DNA of 64,000 nucleotides, taken from assembly GCA_029817715.1 (NCBI GenBank), contig JARUPY010000237.1, positions 372,001 through 436,000 of the forward strand, written 5' to 3'. Every line of letters starts with the position of its first letter. Position 1 is the stretch's first letter. The notes beneath the pieces were generated by a model. The model worked only from the letters and a program-made list of their open reading frames with translations, searched no databases and was not told the origin of the DNA. Of this stretch, positions 1-10,530 are shown piece by piece. A program made the translations under genes and the position numbers. The stretch comes from Melastoma dodecandrum. Lineage: Eukaryota > Streptophyta > Magnoliopsida > Myrtales > Melastomataceae.

Positions 1-3000
1 CATCTTGCAGTGTAGCCTTATGGCAGATAGGAAATTAATTTTCATAACTTGAGATTTTGTTTCCAAATCATTTTTAGAAAGCTACCTCACCAAAATATTT
101 AAGACATTCATCATTGATCCGATTAAAATCAATCTGGATAAAATGAATCTCATTTGATATACGCACATTGTATATCATAGTTTCCATCAATTAATTTCAC
201 ATATGATTTGAAGATATGTTTCCATGTTTGGAAGAGATAACCATGTTAGAAATTTCTGATTTGGGATTTTATTAATTTTTTATTTTTACTTTACTTTTAT
301 TTATTTTATTTTACTTTATTAAGTATATTTTATAAAACACGCTGTGATATAAGACAGTGCATGAAATCCAATTAAAGTATCATGATCTTTAAAATTATTG
401 GGATATGCGCATCTCGTTTGTTAAACATGGCTTACGGTTGGATGTAGGCTATTTTATAACCTATGGTCCATTTATGGATAGACCATAGGTTACGACATAT
501 TACGGCTAGGTCCCTTCCCCTGTCCTCCAAACTATATTTTAACTAAGGGGCGAAATCGACATTTCATAAATGGAAATCCTTTATTAGGTTTCCTGTAGAG
601 TTTACTAAGGCTTACGCTTACAGATAATCGGTTTTCGTCAATTTTACCTCCTCCATCGAGAGCAGCCGTACGGGAAGGAAAAGGGGAAGAAGATCTATGC
701 CTATTAGGTTTCTCTCTTCAGGTTTACGGTATGGCGAACATGGCGAATACGGGTACGTTTTCTTTTCCCTTAATCTTTTTCGGTGATCGTAAAGCCGCTT
801 AATCGATCTAGTCTTCCGCTGTTTTCTTTGTTTGTGTTTTCTGTGACCGTGTGAATTTATAACAAACCGCAGTATACAATATTAACTTATTGTACGACAT
901 CATCGCATTCTATTTAATGCGATTGCAACAACGCACGCACAATGAACAAAGCATACGGACGAGTTGTGGGTTAGTTAAAACAGATCAAGAACGCGATCTA
1001 TTTAGCATGAGATAGACAGAAACCTACGACGAAATCAATTAATCAAGAACAACCAGCGGCATCGACAAGATAGCAAGGATATTATGTAACTATTCTAGTT
1101 TAGCACCAGCTCAATAACTAACCCAACAGTGAACTTACATTTCCAGCAACATTGGATTCATATGATGATGAAATTGAGGTGGCCTGTTAATTACCGTGGG
1201 TGGAATTTCCGTGGGCTCAATTTTTTTTGCTTGACAGTTATTTCGTAAAGGTCGACAAATTTTTCGTAAAATCTGAAAAAAATTGACCAACAATAACTTC
1301 GAAAAGAAATCAAATTCTTGAAACATGTTTTTAGTATAGACTTGCCCAATTTTTGTATGAAATATTTTTGCATTCTCTATTCATCAAAAAAAATTAGTTC
1401 AGTACGAAATTATTGCCAAGAAAACAGAAAGTCCCCTTGTGCAATTACAAAGTAATAGGTTGGCAATATCGTCAAAAAGTTTGTAAGACTATGTTATGCC
1501 GAACTTTACCAATTAATTGTTACAAACGTCAATAAAAAAATTTATAGTGCTATTTTGTCTTCGTGTAATACGAAAAAATGTCGAATTCTAAATTTTGATG
1601 CTAAAAAATATTTCGTAAAGGTATACAATTAAATCGTTTCGTGACAATAAATTCGTATAGGACATTCCCTATCGACAAATATTTCGTAAATACTAATATT
1701 TTCTTTGTCGATACAAATTAATTGTACAAATTTTTTTGTGTCGGCTATTTACAAATATTTCGTGAAAGAAAGCAATTTTTGGATATTACGATTTTTTTTG
1801 CATTTTTGCTTAGAACAATTTTTTTGTACTCATTAAAATTAATCCGTTCATAACCGGATTGTCTTTGGACATGCATTTGACCGACAATCCTACTTGCCCA
1901 TATGTTTGGTTTTGGCTAAGTGTTCAAACAGGCAATCCCGTCAAAATCGGATTGCCTGTAAACTTGCTATTACAGGCAATCCGGTCAAAATGGATCTTTT
2001 ACTCAGCAGTAATTTCATAAGGTTGACAAAAATTTCGTAAAGATTGGAAAATTTTCGTACAAAACAGTGACATTAATAATTCGTGTATTTTACCTTGGCC
2101 TTTGTAAAGTAATTTAAACTTACTAAGAACTTATCGTAGTATGTCACCGATCATGTGGGAGGTTGAGAGTTGATTATTAGAAAGTTACATGCTTTTATTA
2201 AGGGATTTAATGGTTTTTTGTCATGTTTTCGTTCTTTATCATTGTTTTCGGCTGGATACATGTGTTGGCCTTGACCATTTAATTCATATCTTGCATTTTG
2301 CTAATCGGTGTGGTCTAAAACTTATCTTGTTTGTTTCGAAACTTGAATAGTTATGTTTGGGTAACTATATCACCAATTGTGCACATGAGAACTCAAGTTA
2401 TGCCCTTTTTTTTATGGTTGTAATCTACCGAGAATTCCATTCTTTACTACATTGAATTATTAGAACTCAAGTCTTGTTTATATTTCTCATTTCATCGTGT
2501 TTACTCCCTTGATTTGAATCTTCTTTACTACATTCAAGTTTTGAGATTGTCATTCATATCATGCTTTGATCATTTAACTTTTTTTTTCATACAAGTTTGA
2601 CAATGCACTTACATTTGACGTTTATAAGTTCATTTTTAAATGATTTGTCTATATCATTATTACTTTCAAGAAAGCTAAGGTGCTTTCTTGTTTCTTTTCA
2701 TGTCTTATACCTCTTCAAATATGATTGGGAATGCTTGAAATCGAATACAAACCGACATAGGTGAGTGAAGGTGAGTTCTAATCAGCCCGTGCTAGGTGTA
2801 CTGTGTCGTGTTTAACATTTTGCTCTCAAACCCACTTAAGAGTTATACTTAGAAAGTTACGTGTTTTTATTAAGTGATTCAAGCATTTTGTCCGGTTTTT
2901 GTTCCTTATCATTTTGTTTTTGGTTGGATACAAATTATTGTTTTGTCGTTCTGCCGTGACGGAGCAGCTAGAGCTGGTCTGATGGGGAGAAACCTTGAAG

Positions 3001-3048
3001 AGTCCCTAGGGCGGAGTTTCAGTCGTAGACCCTCCTCCGTAGGGTGGG
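1..3048. repeat. Dispersed non-coding repeat R1
   Basis: AT-rich sequence without a credible long ORF. It recurs as reverse complement at about 14,026-16,350 (block P), 52,305-54,030 (block Q) and 59,480-60,985. Parts recur directly at 37,690-38,780 and 62,390-62,880. R1 and the 59.5-61.0 kb copy share a segment of about 400 bp (here about 560-1,010) that is absent from P and Q. That segment contains a short ATG stretch (about 731-751) followed by a GTACG donor-like site and could be a relic first exon. The right part (2,940-3,048) ends in a GC-richer piece found again at 14,026 and 52,305. I infer an old transposable-element family; no terminal motif proves its class. Confidence 0.75.
1225..2070. 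repeat. TTTCGTAAA-motif-dense segment
   Basis: Within R1, the motif TTTCGTAAA or a close variant (TTTCGTGAA, TTTCGTACA, AATTCGTATA) recurs at least eight times in about 800 bp, for example near 1,240, 1,263, 1,612, 1,684, 1,758, 2,033 and 2,050. It is spaced irregularly and often preceded by GACAAAT. The reverse-complement form TTTACGAAA appears in the inverted copies at 14,930-15,540 and 59,640-59,750. No ORF explains it. Confidence 0.6.
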
Positions 3049-3299
3049 GCTGACCTTCTTTGCTGGTGAAGGGGGGCTGTGAGGAGGTTGCTCTCAAGTT
3101 CTGGAGGAGGAGTTGGCTTTGGTCAAATGTAGTGGGAACCCTTTGCTTTGAACAGAGGAAGAAGGATGGAGGTCTCGTTGAGTTGCTGGTGCCGTCTCCA
3201 GGACTTGGATGTGGAGTAGCTGAAGCAGGAACGAGCCTATGCTGGGAGCCACTAAAGTGAGGGCTCGTCGTTGTTGTTGAGGATTCTGCTGGGGAATGT

Positions 3300-4870
3300 G
3301 TTAGTGTTTGCACTTATGTGCCAAGACACTTTAATGTATTTGTGGATAAATAATTAATAAAGGCGAGTATTTGTCATTGATTATTTTACTTTTCTGCACG
3401 TAAAATTATTGATGATAAAGTCCCACAGATTATTGAGTATATTAATCTGTAATAGTCCGTGATCGGACAGATGTTTAGAGGGGACATGGACATCTAGACC
3501 ATCGCTAAGTATAGCTGAGGTCGAGATAGACCAAGGGATAGTGATCCATGTTATACTTAGGGGTACTCTAAGATTAGAGATACTGGAAACGACCCGATTA
3601 AGAGGATACCACATATTGAACATCATTGGTCAATTCTCTTTATGGACGAGTGTAACTGATCTTTCGACTTGAGACATTCATTTATTCTATGCGTGGAGTT
3701 TGCGCACTTTGACGTAGTTAAAAGCAGTCTTTAACCGGATTGTGAGTAATACGATTGTTGGGTATGTGACAAAGCGTAGAGAGAATAGTGTTGATTCAAT
3801 ATAGGATTCATCGCTCTCTTGGATTAGAGAGTTGACATCTAGGCCACTTGATAGAGATATTAGTGACTCTAAAATCCATGACCATGGGAGGAATGTTTTA
3901 CATTCAAGAGAGTCTATTATATCATGGTAATTAAGTAAAACAATTAATTCGGTGATGATGTATTTTGCGCCGAATTAATTGGGATGTCGGTTAGATGAAG
4001 AGATTGAATTACACGGTAATCGATTCATAGTGGTTTATGATTTATAATCATTATCCTAACACGTTGGGTGACTAAAAACTATTACTAGACGGTTACCTTA
4101 GTTTGTGTATGGATATACACTGCCTTCGTGTATAGGCCCTAGAGGGTCGCACGCATAGCACGTCGACACGAACGTTATATTTTGATTATTTTAGTGGATA
4201 CTAAAATTAATCATTTTATTTCAGAATTAGAATTAATTGGATTATTAATTTATTCTGAAATATCGGAAGCAAATAAATAGACCAAGATCGAATATGGATT
4301 TATTCGAGTCATATTATATTTTAAAGGATATGAAATAAATATTTAATATTTATGAAGATATCATATTCGAATTATTTTTAATTAAGAAAATGAAATAAGC
4401 ATTTGACATTTTATTTGAGTAAATTAATATTTGATTAAATTTTAATAATACATTTATAGGTTAAAATCTATTTATTTTATTCAATATTAAATGATCATAC
4501 GTTACATTGGAAACAAATTAAGTTTCCTGTGACATTTATTATGGTTTGATTGAAACGTAAAAGGAAATAGACAATCGATCAGATTGTTGATTCAAAAAGG
4601 TTAGAAAGAGTCCGTCGATTGATTTTGGTAGAGACTAAAAAAAAGAATCAGAGAAAGATTTTCTTTTGGGGTTTGTTGGGGAGAGAAAAACTACAAAGAA
4701 AAGTTCCAAAAGAGATACAAAAATCTAATATTTGTTTATAATATTTGTTTCCGCTGTGCCCTGAAATCTAACAGAATGTGCCTTGATTCCCTCTGTGGCT
4801 GCTGGTGAAGAAGGTAGGATCAAGGAGGCGACTGTTGGCTCGAGCCTTGGAAACCGGGATAACATTTTGT
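3300..4870. other. Intergenic, no recognisable gene
   Basis: AT-rich sequence, with a moderately GC-balanced part at 3,370-3,900 that reads like an old retroelement leader or LTR but shows no primer site, polypurine tract or conserved ORF. I see no RNA gene or coding region here. Confidence 0.5.
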
Positions 4871-4878
4871 TGGACAGA

Positions 4879-5430
4879 AACTGAAACGACCTGAAAAATT
4901 TTAAACTTTTCATCAGACACCTCGGTCGTATTTGACCCGTCAACAGCGAAAAACGACAGTTGTAGGTAGCCTCCTCTTCTGATCAGCTCCACGTGAAGAG
5001 CGCCACGTGTATTTCATTACTTAATCTCTGCAACAATAAAAAAATAATCCCCAACTGGGGTCAGCGATAATTCGCCGAGTACGCTTCCCATGCACATGCG
5101 GAAAACATGAAACCTCTAAACTTGTTCTTCCCTAAATGCATCTGTGAAATCTTTTATGCGACATGCGATATAAGGCATTAGGAGCTATATCATATCAACA
5201 GGGAGAATCAATATCGTAATACGGAAGACAGTACTCAGAACAGTAAATAGACAAACACATGACTCCCATGAGTCATTCGTTTCCCTCTCATATCAACTCT
5301 TCCCAAGGTGCCAGGACCACCGTAGTGCGTCCCCACCCACTCCTCCGGGAGCGCCCGGGTCAACGACAGCAAGTGCGACCGCGAGTGGTGCCACCTCCTC
5401 GTTCTCTCCTCCGACACATAGTCGGGCATC
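4879..5430 (-). mobile_element. LTR-like segment A (Ty3-gypsy type)
   Basis: This segment matches two other long segments, 7,308-9,457 (same orientation) and 10,530-13,345 (opposite). Shared landmarks are the end around TGAAACGACCT (about 4,878), the block containing CAGCGATAATTCGCCGAGTA (5,064), the block containing CCCACTCCTCCGGGAGCG (5,336) and CTCCTCCGACAC (about 5,408). On the minus strand it reads as the 3' end of an LTR. Similarity to its partners fades after about 5,430 but can be traced in patches to about 5,700. No gag or pol lies next to it. Confidence 0.6.
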
Positions 5431-5699
5431 ACGTATATATGGAAACATTGGCCACTGTCCCTTTTGAGGAAAACCCAAGTTAATCCAGACTATCACAATG
5501 ATTAGCAGAAAATTGAATCTCACCTTTAAGGGGCTACCATTTCGAAACTTTCCATTTCATAATTGTATCTAATTACGACGAAGCTAGTCCGGTTTCCCGT
5601 TACGACATTCAGCTTCATTTCAGGTTATATTACCAAGCCGTTTTCGGAACCTAACCACCGCCGACCGTTGCCAAACATGGTGAGTCCATTCCGAATGTA

Positions 5700-6120
5700 T
5701 TAAAGTCCATACCGGAACCACTGAATCACGCACCAGAGAAACCCCAGCAACCGTCCCCCTTTAATGCCACAATTGTAATTGAAAAATGAGAATGTCCTCA
5801 ATCGGTTTTCATAGCTAGATTCATGGCAGCAAATCAATTTACAGCTATAAAGAACGTGATCACTTTCCATGCTCAGGACAGAGGCTGCCGGGAACACAAC
5901 TATTTTTGTTTCGGCATCTAACAATTATTGGAACATAGGCTCCCGCACAAGTTGATTCGGGGAGCTTGGCGCTTCCTCTTTCTGCGCGAGTTGTCCACCA
6001 CGGCATACACATGGATCTCGGCAGCGACGAGTCGCTATAGCCGGAATACATCCCCACGAAACATATTTGAAATATTTTGCACTTTAATTTTAATTGAAAC
6101 TTTATAACCATATTTGAAAC
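5700..6120. other. Spacer between LTR segment A and the 298-bp array
   Basis: No coding region recognised. The right edge (about 6,113) carries a further TGAAACGACCT LTR-end signature that leads directly into the tandem array. Confidence 0.4.
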
Positions 6121-7353
6121 GACCTACAAAATTTCCCAATGTTTATCAGAAGAGTCAACCGCTGCCTTGGATCACTCTACCCTCTCTCGTCCTCAGAAAT
6201 CACATGTCCTCCTCGCCTGCCTCGCTGCCATCTTTGAATATTAGACAAAGTGTGAGGTCGTTTGCTTACGTATTCTATCTCACTTACTAATTTACAGCAT
6301 GTTTATGATCATTTTACTTAAAAGGTGCTTGTACAGCCATCCTACCCACGACAACTATTCTAAATCACACTCCACCTTGTAACTCCCTTTTTAACCTACG
6401 CTCTGATACCAACTGAACGACCTATAAAATTTCCCAATGTTTATCAGAAGAGTCAACTGCTGCCTTGGATCACTCTACCCTCTCTCGTCCTCAGAAATCA
6501 CATGTCCTCCTCGCCTGCCTCGCTGCCATCTTTGAATATTAGACAAAGTGTGAGGTCGTTTGCTTACGTATTCTATCTCACTTACTAATTTACAGCATGT
6601 TTATGATCATTTTACTTAAAAGGTGCTTGTACAGCCATCCTACCCACGACAACTATTCTAAATCACACTCCACCTTGTAACTCCCTTTTTAACCTACGCT
6701 CTGATACCAACTGAACGACCTATAAAATTTCCCAATGTTTATCAGAAGAGTCAACCGCTGCCTTGGATCACTCTACCCTCTCTCGTCCTCAGAAATCATA
6801 TGTCCTCCTCGCCTGCCTCGCTGCCATCTTTGAATATTAGACAAAGTGTGAGGTCGTTTGCTTACGTATTCTATCTCACTTACTAATTTACAGCATGTTT
6901 ATGATCATTTTACTTAAAAGGTGCTTGTACAGCCATCCTACCCACGACAACTATTCTAAATCACACTCCACCTTGTAACTCCCTTTTTAACCTACGCTCT
7001 GATACCAACTGAACGACCTATAAAATTTCCCAATGTTTATCAGAAGAGTCAACCGCTGCCTTGGATCACTCTACCCTCTCTCGTCCTCAGAAATCACATG
7101 TCCTCCTCGCCTGCCTCGCTGCCATCTTTGAATATTAGACAAAGTGTGAGGTCGTTTGCTTACGTATTCTATCTCACTTACTAATTTACAGCATGTTTAT
7201 GATCATTTTACTTAAAAGGTGCTTGTACAGCCATCCTACCCACGACAACTATTCTAAATCACACTCCACCTTGTAACTCCCTTTTTAACCTACGCTCTGA
7301 TACCAACTGAACGACCTACAAAATTTCCCAATGTTTATCAGAAGAGTCAACCG
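6121..7353 (-). repeat. Tandem array, 298-bp unit, four copies plus a partial fifth
   Basis: Units begin at the GACCTA word at 6,121, 6,419, 6,717, 7,015 and 7,313, an exact 298-bp period. Copies differ by only a few bases (for example ACCTACAAA versus ACCTATAAA, and one CAACTGC/CAACCGC difference). Read on the minus strand, each unit contains an LTR 3' end (AGGTCGTTCA), then the initiator-tRNA-Met primer-binding motif TTGGTATCAGAGC, then a leader of about 200 bp. The array therefore multiplies the LTR/PBS junction of a retroelement. The fifth unit breaks off after about 40 bp, where LTR segment B continues instead. Confidence 0.9.
7294..7306 (-). promoter_or_regulatory. Retroelement primer-binding site (tRNA-Met type)
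   Basis: The minus strand reads TTGGTATCAGAGC, the usual plant LTR-retrotransposon primer site complementary to initiator tRNA-Met. It lies two bases from the LTR terminus at 7,308. Identical sites recur once per 298-bp unit upstream. Confidence 0.8.
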
Positions 7354-9457
7354 TAGTTTGAATGGTCAAACAACGGAAATGACAAACTTATACCGCTACC
7401 GTGGCATTCTCTACAGTCTTGTTTCGTAAATCCGCGCCACATGTTCTCCATTCATCTTTTCCTCTGCGAGACTAAAAAAAATAATCCCCTATTGGAGTCA
7501 GCGATAAATCGCCGAGTACGCCTGACTCTATGCACATACGAAAATATGAGACCGCTAACTTCTTTCGAACGTGCAGTCTTTGAAATCATTTATGCAGCAC
7601 AGGAATGGTACCATCTGTAATACGAATCCACTTTAACAGTATAATAACATTATAGCATCACATCATATTAACACAACCGTCAATAGAAGCAGAATAAACA
7701 TAAACCATATATGACTTCCATGAATCAACGTCCACTCACATATCAATCCCTTCCCAAGGTGCCAGGACCACCGTAGTGCATTCTCACCCACTCCTCCGGG
7801 AGCGCCCGGGTAACGGCCAGCAGGCACGACCGCGGATGGTCGTTGCCTCCCCGTACTCCTCCGACACGCAGTCGGGAACAATATCTCAAATCCAATCACT
7901 ATCTACAGTTCGGTAACCAAGAAGACGTAGTCGGTCTAGATTGTGAACGGCGGCAACTTCATTTGCCAACCATCAATTACATACAATCTTTACGGAACCC
8001 AACCACCATGGGCCGAGGCCTACGTGGTTGGACCAATCTGTATTACTGGCTATAATTCCCGTGGATCAGCCGCAACGCCATTTTCCAATCCCAAACCACC
8101 GTCAGAATCAACATCTCGGATTTCCTCTAAGGAACATTATTCCCATACCCGAGCATACTCATTGGACAGTCGGCTTGATCAATTCAACTTAAACGCAAGG
8201 CTTTATCAAGCTCAAAATATCACAATTGATTCATAACTCAATTCAGTGCAGCTCTATCAACACAAGGTCGACCACAATTGCAAGACAGACGAATCCCACA
8301 CAACCTCAGTCAACCATTCTTGACAAGCGTATTATTCTGCTGCACTAGAAACTTGCTACTGGCAAGAAAGATTATTCGGCTTGACAACTTACAGTATCAA
8401 GGTAATTTGTAAACGGCCTTATTATGGCCTTACAGTCTCTAAGGCCATAACTAACAAGCCTTTCCTCCTGTTTCATGACAACACGAACAGGGGCCACGGG
8501 TGAAGGTCGCGCGCGTTCTCTGCGGCCCTTGTTCCATCGTGCTGAGCTATTCCCCGGCAGCCCGAAACTATTCTGCCACAGCTCCACAGGATCCTTGCCC
8601 AACGGCTCTGAGTCGGATCTCACACAGCTGGTCACTACAGTCGAACTCCATGAGACGGCTACACGAACAAGACAACCCGACCTACCCGACCCTCCCCGAC
8701 GACCCTACCCCATGCACGCATCCATAACCAAGGAAATCAAGGATCACAGAGGGGGAGGGAGAGTGAGACGTACTTTTTCCCTGCTCCCAACCAAGTGTCC
8801 TCCTCCGTGGCTGCTCGTGCTCGACGGTGGCTCGCCCGTGTTCAAGATCCCTCAGCTCGACGTGGGCGAGTGCAAGGGCTTGAAGTCTGCAAACCTACTC
8901 CAATCTTCCTCCTCCTACTTTCTCCCCATATTCGCCAAAACCTCCCCCCGGAGATGATGGAAATCGTCTCACATCAGGGAAAGGTGAGAAAGACAAGGCC
9001 GGTGGCCTCTCCCCAAATCTGATGTCTTTTCCCTCGTCATGTTCCCCAACGAAGCTTGCTTGAGAGCTTCTTAAATTCCAAGGCCAAGATTCATTTCAAT
9101 CAGGTATTCAACTTATGACTAAATGGTGACGATTTAGTGGCCAATGGTCAAACTTTCCACTATTTTACGTTGCAAGTATCATCATTATAAGTATGCTATT
9201 ATGAAATCTAATTTTTTTACTTCACATGTCAAAATCCTTTACGTACGCGGATAATATCATTACCCGAATCCGATTACGGTAGGTCAGAGCGTCCCCTTTC
9301 CCCGCGTGACATAATCACACGTAATCGACCCCGTAGTACCAATATTACCCGCTAGTAACATCGTTTGACTTTGAGAATATTACATTCTCGTGTGCACGTC
9401 GGATTTGACTTAGTCAAAATTTGACTCACCATTAAAATTTTTACGGGATTTTAAAAT
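7308..9457 (-). mobile_element. Long LTR, segment B (Ty3-gypsy type)
   Basis: On the minus strand this reads from about 9,457 (TTTTAAAATCCCGTAAAA) to a CA terminus at 7,308, about 2.15 kb, with a primer-binding site immediately beyond. Just outside the other end (about 9,469-9,496) lies the palindromic motif AAATTTCGAGGACGAAATTT. Such a motif is characteristic of the end of plant Ty3-gypsy pol next to the 3' LTR. So this LTR is flanked by 3'-LTR context on one side and 5'-LTR context on the other. Open frames inside it (for example 8,475-8,957 on plus) resemble no protein I know and I treat them as chance. Confidence 0.65.
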
Positions 9458-9468
9458 CTAACCCTGAA

Positions 9469-9496
9469 AATAAATTTCGTCCTCGAAATTTATTTA
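9469..9496 (-). mobile_element. Ty3-gypsy 3' junction motif
   Basis: The minus strand reads AAATTTCGAGGACGAAATTT, typical of the pol end and polypurine region of plant Ty3-gypsy elements. The adjoining pol gene is not recognisable in 9,520-10,530. Confidence 0.55.
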
Positions 9497-9519
9497 ATAT
9501 GTCCTAACAGAGAGCTTAC

Positions 9520-10530
9520 TAAATGGGGACGTCTAGAGGATTGGCAGAAGAAACATAATCCTTTCTCGCCTAAAAGATAGACAGGGTACTGTAACGTGGA
9601 ATGATACTTGAAAAACAACTAGTGGGAACCTGGCGGTTGTTGGCAATACAGGAGATCAATATTGGAATGCACATCAGAACTGTAGCCATGAGTGGGAAAA
9701 CGTACAAGGAAGGGCGATAGGACCGACTTACATAAACATAGTTGCAAGAATCGCATATAACAGCAGGTTTCGAAACTCCAGAGCAGCGTTGCTGGGCTTG
9801 ACAAGGCAGGCAAGGAGTTTAACCTTTTTCTGTTGGAAAGATTGAAGGTTAGTCGGTCACCAAGTAAGAGTGTTAAGTTAGGTTTTGTCCACACAAAAGT
9901 AATGCCTAAAGCAGCCAATGGCCCTTCCATGATTTATACGCATCCTACCATTCCTTCAGTCGTTACTACGGTGCCTCCGACCGCAAGAGATCATCTGGGG
10001 TTCAGAGGGGCTATCAAGAATTATAGAGCATTAGACTAATAGTATGATGGTTTCAAATAGGCACTACAGATCATACTAGTAAAGTGATAATTCCGAGAAG
10101 CTGCATGCAGAAAACAAAAATATTCACTAAACAATCTCCAATAACTAACAAAGATACACAAAAATAAACTTGATGCTGAAATTGAATTGAATGAGAATAT
10201 TATGAATGTCTGCATGGCATTAGATGGATGAGAAACTTTTCCAACATTCACTAGGGATTAAAGCTTCAATGACACCCACATATCGATGCCACGCCACCGA
10301 TACTATCTTTCTATGATTATCAACAAGCACTTCATCCCCACTCGACGAATTTGATAACTCGGGACAAACTCACAACATGGAAAGTTATTTCGCAGCCCTA
10401 TTGATGATGAACAGTTTAACTCTTAAATTTAGGAGTTGATGATACTTAGCAGGGACACTAGCAAATAAATAGCTAGAGTCGAAAACGTAGTTATAATATA
10501 TACAACGATTGTGTGTAAGTTCGAATAAAT
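9520..10530. other. No recognisable gene between opposed LTR segments
   Basis: Short frames (9,619-9,930 minus; 9,833-10,039 plus) show no family motif. This is probably decayed retroelement or filler sequence between two head-to-head LTRs. Confidence 0.4.

Noticed and set aside
6121..7353. Regularly spaced repeats as a CRISPR array
   Set aside because: The whole 298-bp unit is repeated without unique spacers, and the sequence is plant nuclear; it is a tandem array.
8475..8957. 160-codon open frame on plus
   Set aside because: GC-rich, no family motif, lies inside an LTR-like segment and is not kept as a frame in the related segments.
9619..10039. Possible gypsy pol remnant between the opposed LTRs
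   Set aside because: Translations in all frames lack reverse transcriptase, integrase or RNase H motifs.
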